Notes: a model not told the origin generated them from the sequence alone. Positions 38,799 to 47,639 are shown, counted from the first letter of the stretch. The stretch is 64,000 bases of DNA from Rhizobiaceae bacterium (GCA_017643495.1 JAEPNK010000001.1:1221623-1285622), one strand, 5' to 3'. Made by a program: numbers and translations.

Positions 38799-39185
38799 AT
38801 GTTCACAGGTGGGTGTGAGTGTGGAAAAGTAAGGTTTGAGGTAAACAAGGTTCGCGAAACCGTCACCGTTTGCCATTGCAGTCAGTGCCGGAGGACAAGT
38901 GGCCATTTCTGGGCCTCTACCCATGCGCCGTTTTCGGATGTTACCTTCCTGAAGGATGAAGGCTTGGAATGGTTTGCTTCATCCGATTTTGCCTGCCGGG
39001 GCTTTTGCCGGTTTTGTGGTTCCAGCCTGTTCTACAAAATGAATGATGAAACCGGCATTGGCATTGCGGCAGGATGCCTTGACCAGACCTCGGGCATGAA
39101 AGTATCAAAGCACATTTTTGCCGCGGACAAGGGTGAGTATTACGAAATCGCAGATGGCAAGCCGGTTCATGAAGCTGGCGGGTAA
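38799..39185 (+). CDS. GFA/CENP-V family zinc protein
   Basis: A 128-residue protein of the glutathione-dependent formaldehyde-activating (GFA) family. Zinc-binding cysteines are in GGCECGKVRFEV, TVCHCSQCRRTSGHFWAS and CRGFCRFCGSSLFYK. Most members have no proven formaldehyde activity, so this is a fold assignment. It converges on the MBL hydrolase. Confidence 0.9.
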   Translation: MFTGGCECGKVRFEVNKVRETVTVCHCSQCRRTSGHFWASTHAPFSDVTFLKDEGLEWFASSDFACRGFCRFCGSSLFYKMNDETGIGIAAGCLDQTSGMKVSKHIFAADKGEYYEIADGKPVHEAGG

Positions 39186-39203
39186 CCGGCGGCTTTCATC
39201 AAT

Positions 39204-40121
39204 TCACTGCCTGTCGGCCGGCTCGTAAACAGAACCGAGGCCCGGTGCTCCCTCACAGTGAACCAGCCCTTTCTGCACCAGTTCTTCGAGATGGGCGAAA
39301 ACAGACAATCCTGCCGCTCCGTGCAATCTCGGATCAGTGTCGCGATAAATGACCGAAACGACTTCCGGTATCGTGCGGTCGCCTGCCCGGATACGCGAAA
39401 GGATTGCTGTTTCCCGCATTTTCCGGTGCGCACGCAGGGCACGTACAAACTCCCGTGCCTTTTCAAGCCGTCCGCCATGCCCGGGCAGATAAAGGCTTTC
39501 AGTTCTCTGGGTCATCAGGTCAAGCGATGACATGTAATCGGCCATTGAGCCATCCGGAGGCGCTACAATGGAGGTGGACCAGCCCATGACATGATCGCCT
39601 GAGAAGATCAGGTCACGATCAAGCAGCGCAAAACATGCATGATTGGCAGCATGACCAGGTGTCAGGATTGTTTCCAGTTTCCAGTCCTTGCCTTCAACAA
39701 TATCTCCGTGTTTCAGCCGTACATCGGGCTGGAACTCCCTGTCTCCGGCAGCATCCAGCGAATTGACCTCTCCAAGGTGAAGGGCTCTCGAGTCCCTGTG
39801 GGGCCCCTCGGCATAGATGGTTGCTCCGGTATGTTCCTTGAGCGGCATGGCAAGCGGGGAGTGGTCCGCATGGGTATGGGTTACAAAGATGTGGGTAAGT
39901 TTGCGACCATCCAGTACCCGTTTGAGGTGCTCAAGATGATTCGCATCTGCAGGACCCGGATCAATTACGGCAACTTCATCCTTCCCCAGAATGTAGGTGT
40001 TGGTGCCACGAAAGGTAAAAGCACTTTCATTTGGAGCAGTCACGCGCTGTATACCCGGCAATACATCAACTGCCTGTCCGTGTGCGGGATCGAACTGTAG
40101 GCGAAATTTCGGAGCGGCCAT
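39204..40121 (-). CDS. Metallo-beta-lactamase fold hydrolase
   Basis: A 305-residue two-metal hydrolase. The metal motif is HTHADHS (VFVTHTHADHSPLAMPL) with later ligands in GHAANHACFALLD and FSGDHVMGW, and the final His in LPGHGGRLE. The C-terminal winged-helix-like tail (ARTILSRI to HLEELVQKGLVH) is typical of LACTB2-like hydrolases. Substrate unknown. It is divergent from bioY. Confidence 0.9.
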   Translation of the reverse strand: MAAPKFRLQFDPAHGQAVDVLPGIQRVTAPNESAFTFRGTNTYILGKDEVAVIDPGPADANHLEHLKRVLDGRKLTHIFVTHTHADHSPLAMPLKEHTGATIYAEGPHRDSRALHLGEVNSLDAAGDREFQPDVRLKHGDIVEGKDWKLETILTPGHAANHACFALLDRDLIFSGDHVMGWSTSIVAPPDGSMADYMSSLDLMTQRTESLYLPGHGGRLEKAREFVRALRAHRKMRETAILSRIRAGDRTIPEVVSVIYRDTDPRLHGAAGLSVFAHLEELVQKGLVHCEGAPGLGSVYEPADRQ

Positions 40122-40228
40122 CTGAATATATTCTCTTATGGATGTGTCTTTTTGCAGGTGAGGAGATGCTTGCTAAGCAGGTGGGGAACCAATATACCTT
40201 ATGCAAACAATAAATCACGGAGCGGGAA

Positions 40229-40837
40229 ATGTCTTCATTCACCTCGAGTAACGCACTGGCCGTTCGTGCTTTTGCACATACCTCAGCAAAATATGGAACA
40301 TGGCTGTTCCTGGTTGCCATCGGCGTTGCCCTGATAGCAATCTCGTCGAAAATCAAGGTCCCGCTGTGGCCAAACCCGACGCCGGTTACCCTTCAAACCC
40401 TGGCAATTTTCACGCTTGCCTCTGCTTATGGCAGCCGTTTGGCAGTAGCCACGGTCTTCGCGTATCTCGTCACCGGCGCGATGGGCATGCCCGTCTTCAC
40501 CGGCACTCCGGAGAAAGGCATTGGCATTGCATATATGGCAGGCCCGACTGGCGGATATCTGGCAGGCTTCCTTGTGATGGCCCTGGTTACAGGTCTGGCA
40601 GCTGATCGTGGCTGGAGCAAGAACGCTTTCAAGATGGCTGGTGCCATGATGGTCGGCGAGTTCCTCATGCTGGTGATGGGTGCGCTCTGGATGGGATACC
40701 TGTTTGGCTCGGACAAGATCATTGCCTGGGGTGTTGGTCCTTTCATCATCACGGACCTGATCAAGCTGGCCATTGCAGCCTGTATCGTTCCGGCTGTCTG
40801 GGGAATCCTCCAGCGTTTCATGAAAAGTGATCGCTGA
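40229..40837 (+). CDS. bioY: Biotin transporter substrate-binding subunit BioY
   Basis: Biotin-specific S-component of an ECF-type transporter, a 202-residue six-span membrane protein. Family marks are KIKVPLWPNPTPVTLQTLAIF at about residues 42-62, then GMPVFTGTPEKGIGIAYMAGPTGGYLAGF and a final basic end. No bioM/bioN ATPase or permease gene is adjacent, so it either uses shared ECF modules or works alone as some BioY do. I found no clear BioR box in the 107-bp upstream gap. A strong terminator follows. Confidence 0.93.
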   Translation: MSSFTSSNALAVRAFAHTSAKYGTWLFLVAIGVALIAISSKIKVPLWPNPTPVTLQTLAIFTLASAYGSRLAVATVFAYLVTGAMGMPVFTGTPEKGIGIAYMAGPTGGYLAGFLVMALVTGLAADRGWSKNAFKMAGAMMVGEFLMLVMGALWMGYLFGSDKIIAWGVGPFIITDLIKLAIAACIVPAVWGILQRFMKSDR

Positions 40838-40866
40838 GTAGCATCCAATACGAAAAGTTATGACAG

Positions 40867-40895
40867 GCCCCGCTTTCAAGCGGGGCTTTCTTTTT
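40867..40895 (+). terminator. Rho-independent terminator after bioY
   Basis: GCCCCGCTT and AAGCGGGGC are perfect 9-bp arms with a 2-base loop, followed by TTTCTTTTT. Confidence 0.88.
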
Positions 40896-40920
40896 ATGGC
40901 TACCGGTTGATTGCTTGTGC

Positions 40921-42108
40921 CTAGTGGGAAAGCTCTTTCAGTCCGGCTTCCAGTCCGGCAATCGTCATCGGAAACATCCGGCCTGCAAAAAGCTTGTTGA
41001 TCATCTGTGTCGATTGCGTGTAACGCCAGTGTTTTTCAGGCACCGGGTTCAGCCAGATCGTGTTTGACCAGTGATCGGATGCCCGTTTCAGCCAGACATG
41101 GCCCGCTTCCTCGTTCCAGTGTTCAACTGATCCGCCCGCATAGGCAATCTCATAAGGGCTCATCGCTGCATCCCCGACAAAGATGACCTTGTAGTCAGAT
41201 CCGTAGGTATGCAGCACATCCCAGGTCGGCATGCGTTCCTGGTATCGGCGGGCATTGTCTTTCCAAACGCCTTCATACAGGCAATTGTGAAAGTAGAAAT
41301 ATTCAAGGTTCTTGAGCTCCATGCGCGCAGCAGAAAAGAGCTCTTCCACCATCTTTACGTGGTCATCCATTGAGCCGCCGACATCAAGGAAGAGAAGCAC
41401 CTTCACCGCATTCCTGCGTTCGGGGCGGGTCTTCACATCAAGATAACCATGTTCGGCCGTCGCCCGTATCGTGCCGTTCAGATCCAGTTCGTCGTCAGCT
41501 CCGTCCCTGACCCAGCGCCGCAGCCGCTTCAGCGCAACCTTGATGTTTCTGGTGCCAAGCTCAACAGAATCATCGAGATTGCGAAACTCCCGCTTGTCCC
41601 AGACCTTGACAGCGCGACGGTGACGGCTTTCGTGCTGGCCGATCCGGATTCCTTCCGGGTTGTAGCCATAAGCCCCGAATGGTGACCTGCCGGCAGTTCC
41701 AATCATCTTGGAGCCACCCTGATGGCGCTTGTGCTGTTCTTCCAGCCGCTTTTTCAGGGTTTCCATCAGCTTTTCCCAGCCGCCGAGGGATTCAATCTCT
41801 TTTTTTTCGTCTTCCGACAGGTGTTTCTCGGCAAGCTTGCGAAGCCATTCTTCCGGCAATTCCTGCCGGGCTACTTCGCCTGCGCTTCCCGATACTGCTT
41901 CCAGCCCTTTGAAACATTCGGAAAAAACCACATCAAACCGGTCAAGGTTGCGCTCATCCTTTACCAGTGCAGAACGGGCGAGATAGTAGAACCCCTCCAC
42001 GTCATAGGTGACAAGGTTCTGCTCCATTGCTTCCAGCAGGGTCAGATATTCCCGCAGGGTTACGGGAATTCTGGCTTCCTTGAGTTTCAGAAAAAAGGGA
42101 AGGAACAT
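40921..42108 (-). CDS. VWA domain (CoxE-like) protein, MoxR partner
   Basis: A 395-residue protein whose C-terminal half is a von Willebrand A domain with the metal site DVGGSM (KVLLFLDVGGSMDDHVK) and a further Asp in VIFVGDAAMSPYEI. The N-terminal half is helical and charged (FLKLKEARIPVTLREYLTLLEAM, HLSEDEKKEIESLGGWEKLMETLKKRLEEQHKRHQ). CoxE-type VWA proteins work with MoxR AAA ATPases in protein or metal-cofactor maturation, and a MoxR gene lies 1.2 kb upstream with metA between. AAGG precedes the ATG. Confidence 0.9.
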   Translation of the reverse strand: MFLPFFLKLKEARIPVTLREYLTLLEAMEQNLVTYDVEGFYYLARSALVKDERNLDRFDVVFSECFKGLEAVSGSAGEVARQELPEEWLRKLAEKHLSEDEKKEIESLGGWEKLMETLKKRLEEQHKRHQGGSKMIGTAGRSPFGAYGYNPEGIRIGQHESRHRRAVKVWDKREFRNLDDSVELGTRNIKVALKRLRRWVRDGADDELDLNGTIRATAEHGYLDVKTRPERRNAVKVLLFLDVGGSMDDHVKMVEELFSAARMELKNLEYFYFHNCLYEGVWKDNARRYQERMPTWDVLHTYGSDYKVIFVGDAAMSPYEIAYAGGSVEHWNEEAGHVWLKRASDHWSNTIWLNPVPEKHWRYTQSTQMINKLFAGRMFPMTIAGLEAGLKELSH

Positions 42109-42224
42109 GGTTGGACCTTACAGTTTCATTCTAACCTGATGCTACCGGCATGCGGTAATAGCCTGCAAGCTTTGTCTGTTGCATTGCCCGATAGAACTGG
42201 CTGTCCCAGCCCGCAAAATCAAGT

Positions 42225-43148
42225 TCAATCATTCAGCCCGATTTCTTCAATGTTGAAGGGGGTTGTCTGATAGGTCTGGTTGATCCAGTTGCCGAACAAC
42301 AGGTGGGCATGGGAGCGCCAGCGGTTCAGTGGTTCATTTTCCGGATTGTTGAAGGGGAAGTAATTCAACGGAATTTCGATACGTTCACCCTTGGATATGT
42401 CACGGTGGTATTCTTCGGCAAGCGAGGATGAATCGTATTCTATGTGGTTGAAGATGTAGAGCCTGTTTCCCCGGTCTTCCTGCAGGAAACAGGGGCCGGT
42501 TTCCTCGGAATCCATCAACAGTCTCAACCCGCTTTCCGGTTTGATGTCTTCAGCGCGTACCTCCGTCCACCGGGAAACGGGAATGGAGAAATCATCTGAA
42601 AAGCCGCTGAGATAGGGAGAAGCAGGCACAAGGTTCTTGTGTCGGTAAACGCCAAAAGCCTTTTTGGGCAGGTTATACTTGGGCACGCCATGGAAATACT
42701 GCGCTGCCGCCATTGCTCCCCAGCAGATATTGAGAAGGGAGTGAACATTTGTCCGGGTCCAGTCAAAAATCCGGCAAAGTTCATCCCAGTATCTCACTTC
42801 CTCAAAGGGCAGGGTTTCTATCGGGGCTCCGGTAATGATGAAGCCGTCAAACTTCCTGTCCCTGATCTCTTCCCAGGTGTTGTAGAAGTCCAGCAAGTGA
42901 TCAGCTGATGTATTCTTGGCCTTGTGGCTGCCAATACGAACCAGCGTGAGTTCGACCTGCAGGGGCGTTGCACCAATTAGCCGGGCAATCTGGGTTTCCG
43001 TCCTGATCTTGTTCGGCATCAGGTTGAGCAGACCAATCTGCAGCGGACGAATGTCCTGCTTGCCGGCATCTGTTTCCTTGAGAAGCTGAACCCCTTCCTG
43101 CTCAAGGGTAGCAGCGGCGGGCAGACCATCAGGTATGCGAATAGGCAT
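42225..43148 (-). CDS. metA: Homoserine O-acyltransferase, MetA type
   Basis: Acylates homoserine in methionine synthesis; MetA homologues in this group usually use acetyl-CoA. The 307-residue protein has [20 protein letters not shown] at the start and [32 protein letters not shown]. The nucleophile Cys is in [10 protein letters not shown], and the catalytic His and Glu in YIFNHIEYD and [21 protein letters not shown]. The ATG at 43148 is preceded by GAGGAAA and by a SAM-II riboswitch, which marks control by methionine supply. It splits a MoxR/VWA pair. Confidence 0.95.
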   Translation of the reverse strand: MPIRIPDGLPAAATLEQEGVQLLKETDAGKQDIRPLQIGLLNLMPNKIRTETQIARLIGATPLQVELTLVRIGSHKAKNTSADHLLDFYNTWEEIRDRKFDGFIITGAPIETLPFEEVRYWDELCRIFDWTRTNVHSLLNICWGAMAAAQYFHGVPKYNLPKKAFGVYRHKNLVPASPYLSGFSDDFSIPVSRWTEVRAEDIKPESGLRLLMDSEETGPCFLQEDRGNRLYIFNHIEYDSSSLAEEYHRDISKGERIEIPLNYFPFNNPENEPLNRWRSHAHLLFGNWINQTYQTTPFNIEEIGLND

Positions 43149-43156
43149 GTGCAATT

Positions 43157-43213
43157 TCCTCTTTAGCGAGTTGTTTAACGTGGCTGCAAGCCGGATGGCC
43201 AAATCACCACGGA
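43157..43213 (-). promoter_or_regulatory. SAM-II riboswitch controlling metA
   Basis: On the minus strand the leader carries CGTGGTGATTT, then GGCTTGCAGCCACG and CGCTAAAGAGG, the conserved core of SAM-II aptamers known upstream of metA in Rhizobiales. GTGG and CCAC form the first stem. AAAGAGG at the 3' end is at once the last pseudoknot strand and the metA ribosome binding site, so SAM binding would hide the site. Confidence 0.92.
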
Positions 43214-43222
43214 ACGCTATTT

Positions 43223-43249
43223 ATTATACCGGCAGACAGGCAGGGTCAA
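43223..43249 (-). promoter_or_regulatory. Probable metA promoter
   Basis: Minus-strand TTGACC (43249-43244) and a perfect TATAAT (43228-43223), separated by 15 bases, place a start of transcription only a few bases before the SAM-II aptamer. The spacer is 2 bases shorter than ideal. Confidence 0.6.
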
Positions 43250-43265
43250 ATCCCGCCGGCAGGTC

Positions 43266-43290
43266 TTGCGATCATCTTTTGTGATCGCAA
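43266..43290. repeat. Perfect inverted repeat between moxR and metA
   Basis: Arms TTGCGATCA and TGATCGCAA (9 bp each) flank a 7-base loop, 48 bp after the moxR stop and upstream of the metA promoter. It is probably a terminator of moxR without T tract, or an operator. Confidence 0.6.
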
Positions 43291-43337
43291 ATGCGAATCA
43301 TCTCAGCTCGATCCCCTGAACGCGCGGATACGACCGG

Positions 43338-44177
43338 TCAGCGACCTTGCTTGGCCATGAATGCCAGCCGTTGCAACAGGTGGACATCCTGCTCATTTTT
43401 CAGCAGTGCTCCATGCAGTCGGGGCAGGGCATCACTGGCGTCGCCGCGCAGATCCGTGGCGTCTATCTCGTCGGCAACGAGCAGGCGAATCCAGTCCAGT
43501 GCCTCAGAGGTCGAGGGCTTTTTCTTGAGCCCGGGTGTTTCGCGGATTTCGTAGAACTGGGTAAGCGCTTCACGCACCAGGTTCTTCTTGATGCCGGGGT
43601 AGTGAACATCCACAATCTGCTCAAGCACCTCTGTTTCAGGAAAGCTGATATAGTGAAAGAAGCAGCGGCGCAGAAATGCATCGGGCAGTTCTTTCTCGTT
43701 GTTGGACGTGATGATGACAATCGGCCGGTTGTCCGCTTTCACATTCTCGTTGGTTTCGTAAACATGGAATTCCATCCGGTCGAGTTCCTGCAGCAGGTCA
43801 TTCGGAAACTCGATATCCGCCTTGTCGATTTCGTCTATCAGCAGAACAACTTTCTCTTTGGCTTCAAACGCCTCCCACAATTTCCCCTTGCGAATATAGT
43901 TGCGCACATCATGCACCCGTTCGTCACCGAGCTGGCTGTCGCGCAGGCGTGAAACTGCATCATATTCGTACAGGCCTTGCTGGGCTTTGGTTGTGGACTT
44001 CACATGCCATTCGATCAGGGGCAGGTTGAGAGAAGCGGCAACCTGCTTTGCAAGTTCGGTTTTCCCCGTGCCCGGCTCTCCCTTGACGAGTAATGGTCGC
44101 TCAAGGGCTATGGCTGCATTGACTGCCACAGTGAGGTCATCGGCAGCGACGTAGGAAGATGTGCCTTCAAAACGCAT
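43338..44177 (-). CDS. MoxR family AAA+ ATPase
   Basis: A 279-residue AAA+ chaperone-like ATPase that partners with VWA proteins. Walker A is KGEPGTGKTELA (about residues 32-43) and Walker B is VVLLIDEIDKADIEF. Sensor 1 is IVIITSNNEKELPDAFLRRCFFHYI with the arginine finger. A helical lid closes the C-terminus. The start at 44177 (MRFEGTSSYV) fits the family better than 44210. The VWA partner lies two genes downstream, past metA. Confidence 0.93.
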   Translation of the reverse strand: MRFEGTSSYVAADDLTVAVNAAIALERPLLVKGEPGTGKTELAKQVAASLNLPLIEWHVKSTTKAQQGLYEYDAVSRLRDSQLGDERVHDVRNYIRKGKLWEAFEAKEKVVLLIDEIDKADIEFPNDLLQELDRMEFHVYETNENVKADNRPIVIITSNNEKELPDAFLRRCFFHYISFPETEVLEQIVDVHYPGIKKNLVREALTQFYEIRETPGLKKKPSTSEALDWIRLLVADEIDATDLRGDASDALPRLHGALLKNEQDVHLLQRLAFMAKQGR

Positions 44178-44344
44178 GAACAAAGGTTCCCGGTTGATAT
44201 TTGGGCGCAACCTATTCGTTCAATTCTGGTTCGGCAAGTTGCGAAATCCGGTTATCTGTCAGTCATTCCTTTCGGGTTGCAAGCTTGACCGCACCAATTC
44301 TCCACCTGTTGTGAAAAATGTCCTTGTTTCGGAAAGAAACAATG

Positions 44345-44373
44345 TTGCAGCCGACGTCTCTTGTCGCTATAGA
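44345..44373 (+). promoter_or_regulatory. Promoter of tRNA-Gln
   Basis: TTGCAG (44345-44350) and TATAGA (44368-44373) are 17 bases apart, ending 12 bases before the tRNA. This is a good sigma70-type match. Confidence 0.7.
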
Positions 44374-44385
44374 GTGCGTCAGCGT

Positions 44386-44460
44386 TGGGGTGTAGCCAAG
44401 CGGTAAGGCAGCGGTTTTTGGTATCGCCATGCGCAGGTTCGAATCCTGCCACCCCAGCCA
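44386..44460 (+). tRNA. tRNA-Gln (anticodon TTG)
   Basis: A 75-base cloverleaf. The acceptor TGGGGTG pairs with CACCCCA and a CCA tail is encoded. The anticodon stem GCGGT/ATCGC holds a TTTTGGT loop, anticodon TTG, and the T arm is GCAGG-TTCGAAT-CCTGC. The gene stands alone with its own promoter. Confidence 0.97.
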
Positions 44461-44611
44461 CTCTGTCGCCCATCCCCTCAAAATTCCCGTTTTGCATCAC
44501 TGCCATGCAGCAAACTGTAGCCTTTCAGACGGCTGCGCAAGAACTGTGACTGAGGCCCGGTGTGTTCAAACAGGCATTGAACGTATGTGCCGGGACTGGG
44601 AATATTGCGGT

Positions 44612-45022
44612 TCAGTATTTCATATTCTGAACATCGGCTATCGACGTGGTTGCAAAGCGTTCAACCAGTTCCCGTTCAATACCTTCCAGCACTTTCGAGA
44701 CTTGTTCATGCAAGGCATGCTCGATGGAACAATGATGGTTTGCATGAGGGTCATCCGGCGCGATCAGGCGTTCATCAAGGGCAAGATACACATCTGCAAG
44801 CGTGATTTCTTGCGGAGAACGGGCCAGTTTCCATCCTCCTGAATGGCCCTTTTCGGAGACCAATAACCCGGCTTTGCGCAATGGTCCCAAAACACGGCGG
44901 ACAACAACGGGGTTGGTCCCGGCATGTGCGGCAATGTCAGCTGAAGTCTTCCACTGTTTGGGCTCCGCCGCCATGTGGCCGAGCGTGTGCAAAGCAAGAG
45001 ACAGGCGGCTGTTGCGTTTCAT
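44612..45022 (-). CDS. Rrf2 family transcriptional regulator
   Basis: A 136-residue winged-helix regulator. The HTH is in SADIAAHAGTNPVVVRRVLGPLRKAGLL and the wing in SEKGHSGGWKLARSPQEITLADVYLALDE, both typical of Rrf2. Only one Cys (HHCSIEHAL) lies in the effector region, so it is not an obvious [2Fe-2S] IscR/NsrR-type sensor; His residues nearby could bind metal. It is divergent from a COG0523 metallochaperone gene, with two palindromes between them that could be its operators. Confidence 0.92.
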   Translation of the reverse strand: MKRNSRLSLALHTLGHMAAEPKQWKTSADIAAHAGTNPVVVRRVLGPLRKAGLLVSEKGHSGGWKLARSPQEITLADVYLALDERLIAPDDPHANHHCSIEHALHEQVSKVLEGIERELVERFATTSIADVQNMKY

Positions 45023-45050
45023 CTGTTGATCCCTTCCATTGCCATTTCAT

Positions 45051-45067
45051 GTAACAATTATAGTTGC
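45051..45067. promoter_or_regulatory. Operator-like palindrome 1, GTAAC-N7-GTTGC
   Basis: Arms GTAAC and GTTGC, extended by AT and AT to ATGTAAC/GTTGCAT, 6 of 7 symmetric. It lies 28 bp upstream of the Rrf2 gene start. Confidence 0.5.
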
Positions 45068-45076
45068 ATCACTCTA

Positions 45077-45093
45077 GTAACTGTGCCAGTTAC
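45077..45093. promoter_or_regulatory. Operator-like palindrome 2, GTAACTG-N3-CAGTTAC
   Basis: Perfect 7-bp arms with a TGC centre. The centre is 26 bp from that of the first palindrome, which shares GTAAC-N7-GTTRC. It lies 33 bp upstream of the COG0523 start. Confidence 0.6.
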
Positions 45094-45126
45094 GTGAAAA
45101 CGAATTCTTGTATAGAGGTATGATCT

Positions 45127-46338
45127 ATGTCTGATCCCCGTCTTCCTGTCACGGTGCTTTCCGGATTTCTGGGTGCCGGAAAGACCACATTGCTCAACCG
45201 TGTTCTGAACAATCGCGAAGGCCGTCGTGTAGCGGTGATCGTAAACGACATGTCTGAGGTCAATATCGATGTTGACCTTGTCCGGGCAGACACGGAACTG
45301 AGCCGTACTGATGAAACGCTTGTTGAGATGTCTAACGGTTGTATTTGCTGCACATTGCGTGATGACTTGTTGAAAGAAGTGCGTCGTCTGGCAGGCGAGG
45401 GGCGGTTTGACTATCTCCTGATTGAATCCACCGGCATTTCGGAACCTCTGCCGGTGGCAGCAACATTCGACTTTCGTGATGAGGCTGGCGCCAGTTTGTC
45501 AGATGTATCCCGTATCGACACGATGGTCACGGTTGTTGATGCCGTAAACCTGCTCAGGGATTACGCATCACATGATTTCCTCCATGACCGGGGAGAGGCG
45601 CTCGGGGAAGAGGATGAACGCACGCTCGTACACCTGCTGACAGACCAGATCGAGTTTGCCGATGTTGTGATTCTCAACAAGGTGAGTGATGCAGGGGCCG
45701 ATCGTGTGGATGCCGCACGCAAGATCATTCGCAGTTTGAATGCGGATGCGCGGATCATCGAAGCCGACCATTCCGATGTTCCGGCCGAAGCGATTCTGGA
45801 TACAGGCCTGTTTGATTTTGAAAAGGCCCATGAACATCCGATGTGGGCGAAGGAGCTTTACGGATTTGCAGACCATGTTCCGGAAACCGAGGAATATGGG
45901 GTTGCGTCCTATGTCTACCGGGCCCGGCAACCATTTGTTCCGGAGAAAGTCGCTGAGGTTCTGAATGGAGAAATGCCGGGAGTGATCCGGGCAAAGGGAC
46001 ATTTCTGGCTGGCCACACGTCCTGATTGGGTGGCGGAGTTTTCTCTGGCTGGAGCGCTGTCGTCAGTAGTTCCGCTCGGGATCTGGTGGGCAAGTGTTCC
46101 CGAAGAACGCCGACCCACCCATGAAGCCGGACGCTCATACCTTCAGGCGCATTGGCAGGAGCCCTGGGGAGACCGACGACAGGAAATTGTTTTCATTGGT
46201 TCCGGGATTGACTGGATGTCATTGAAGGCGCGTCTTGATGATTGTCTGGTTCCTGTAACCGAGGCATCAAGTATTGAAGAGCTGCCCGACTACCCGGATC
46301 CCTTTCCCGACTGGAGACGTAAAGAGCAAGCCGCATGA
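45127..46338 (+). CDS. COG0523 (CobW/ZigA-like) GTP-binding metallochaperone
   Basis: A 403-residue G3E GTPase that probably delivers zinc or another metal. Walker A is [11 protein letters not shown] at 13-23, the metal motif is GCICC at 71-75 with C72, C74 and C75, and ESTGISEP and NKVSD nucleotide motifs follow. The CobW C-terminal domain is present ([25 protein letters not shown]). GAGG precedes the ATG at 45127. It overlaps DUF1826 by 4 bp and is divergent from an Rrf2 regulator, so the three form a likely metal-homeostasis unit. Confidence 0.92.
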   Translation: MSDPRLPVTVLSGFLGAGKTTLLNRVLNNREGRRVAVIVNDMSEVNIDVDLVRADTELSRTDETLVEMSNGCICCTLRDDLLKEVRRLAGEGRFDYLLIESTGISEPLPVAATFDFRDEAGASLSDVSRIDTMVTVVDAVNLLRDYASHDFLHDRGEALGEEDERTLVHLLTDQIEFADVVILNKVSDAGADRVDAARKIIRSLNADARIIEADHSDVPAEAILDTGLFDFEKAHEHPMWAKELYGFADHVPETEEYGVASYVYRARQPFVPEKVAEVLNGEMPGVIRAKGHFWLATRPDWVAEFSLAGALSSVVPLGIWWASVPEERRPTHEAGRSYLQAHWQEPWGDRRQEIVFIGSGIDWMSLKARLDDCLVPVTEASSIEELPDYPDPFPDWRRKEQAA

Positions 46339-46967
46339 CCCTTGTTCGGGAAACAGTCAGGGATGCCGCAGTCGGGGTTGGTATAACCGATACTGCCGAA
46401 GGCCTGTCCGTTATTCACAAACCGGGCAGTGCTGCTGCTATCTGGCGGCGCAATCCGGTTCCGGGTTTTCAACCATGGATCGACGGATTGCAGCCCGAAC
46501 ATTTGCCGAAGGCTCGTGTTATCCTGCCACGTCAAAACGTGCGTGAAGTTGTTGGTCAAATCTGTGATTCATGTAGGACACCTGATGGCGGCGAACGCAA
46601 GGTGTTTATTGACGATGTTGTGGCACTTGCTGACATCTTTGCCAGCATAGTACCGACGTCTTATCTTCAACTTCGGTTTGATGTCATAAACACGAATGCA
46701 TGCCGGAAATTTCATATCGATGCTGTAAAGGCACGTCTCGTCTGTACGTACAGGGGGACGGGCACACAATACGGAATCTCAACTGATGGTGAAGAACCGC
46801 GCCGTGTGTTCACTGTGCCAACGGGCTCAGTGATGATGTTGCGTGGCACATTGTGGCCGGAAAACCCGAAGTCCGGACTGCTCCACCGTTCTCCACCGAT
46901 TGAAGGGAGCGGAGAAACCAGGTTGTTGCTTGTGCTGGACCCGGTCGATGCGCCTGTGAAAGAGTGA
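46335..46967 (+). CDS. DUF1826 family protein
   Basis: A 210-residue protein of a family often found beside COG0523 genes in low-zinc regulons; function unknown. Characteristic regions are [18 protein letters not shown] and [37 protein letters not shown] near residues 112-148, the latter rich in potential metal ligands (Cys, His, Asp), then [14 protein letters not shown] and [21 protein letters not shown]. Its ATG overlaps the COG0523 stop (ATGA). Confidence 0.86.
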   Translation: MTLVRETVRDAAVGVGITDTAEGLSVIHKPGSAAAIWRRNPVPGFQPWIDGLQPEHLPKARVILPRQNVREVVGQICDSCRTPDGGERKVFIDDVVALADIFASIVPTSYLQLRFDVINTNACRKFHIDAVKARLVCTYRGTGTQYGISTDGEEPRRVFTVPTGSVMMLRGTLWPENPKSGLLHRSPPIEGSGETRLLLVLDPVDAPVKE

Positions 46968-46988
46968 CGTGGTTGCGTGCTACGCCGG

Positions 46989-47636
46989 TCACCTGATGGT
47001 GCCCAGACAGGCATAGCCGCGATAGAGCGGATCGAACAGGCAGTTGCGGCCGTGTTGCATGGCAAAATCGTGGGCAACCTCTCCAAGCCCCTCACGTGGC
47101 GCTACATGAAACAGGTCGAGCCATTTTCGCAACACGAGACGTGACCATCCGGGCAGGCCGGATTGATCCCAGAAATCAACAAAGACCAGCTTGCCGTTAT
47201 CCGACAGTACACTGATTCCCTTTTGCAGCGCCTGATCCCATGGAGGGATCATGGACAGGGTGTAGGACATCAACACGGCGTCAAATGTCTGGCGGCCAAA
47301 CAGTTCTCCGGCATCAAACCGGGCAGCGTCAGCACAAGCCAGCCTGATACGCTCGGACAGGCCTACCTTTGCGATGGAGGAGCGGGCGGTGGAGAGCATT
47401 TCAGATGAGATATCCAGCCCGTGAAATGTAACATCCGGATACTGTCTTGCCGCGATGATCAGGTTGCGTCCGGTGCCGCAACCGATTTCCAGTACATGCC
47501 CTCCTGATGGTGGGGTAAGTTCGCTGATTGCACGGTCCCGCCCCAGCAAATAGTATTTTCTGGTCAGGTCATAGATATGGCGCTGCCGGGCATAAACGCC
47601 ATCCATGAGCTTCGCATGGGCCATGTTGCCGGTCAC
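46989..47636 (-). CDS. btaB: BtaB, diacylglyceryl-homoserine N-methyltransferase
   Basis: Triple N-methylation of DGHS to the betaine lipid DGTS, on the inner face of the membrane. The 215-residue class I methyltransferase has VLEIGCGTGRNL for SAM, FHGLDISSEMLSTAR, LMSYTLSMIPPW and KLVFVDFWDQSGLPGWSRL. The BtaB N-terminus DGVYARQRHIYDLTRKYYLLGRDR is clear. It starts at GTG 47636, 3 bp after the btaA stop, with AGGGG upstream; ATG 47624 is an alternative. Context with btaA makes the call firm. Confidence 0.92.
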   Translation of the reverse strand: MTGNMAHAKLMDGVYARQRHIYDLTRKYYLLGRDRAISELTPPSGGHVLEIGCGTGRNLIIAARQYPDVTFHGLDISSEMLSTARSSIAKVGLSERIRLACADAARFDAGELFGRQTFDAVLMSYTLSMIPPWDQALQKGISVLSDNGKLVFVDFWDQSGLPGWSRLVLRKWLDLFHVAPREGLGEVAHDFAMQHGRNCLFDPLYRGYACLGTIR

Positions 47637-47639
47637 TGC

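Noticed and set aside
40122-40228. BioR box upstream of bioY
   Set aside because: No TTATMKATAA-like palindrome could be found; only isolated TTAT fragments.
40122-40228. EcfG promoter upstream of bioY
   Set aside because: GGAACC is present, but no CGTT lies 16-17 bases downstream.
45090-45116. Promoter TTACGT/TATAGA for the COG0523 gene
   Set aside because: The 15-base spacer and a start of transcription only a few bases before the ATG make it doubtful; AGAGG in it is better read as the ribosome site.
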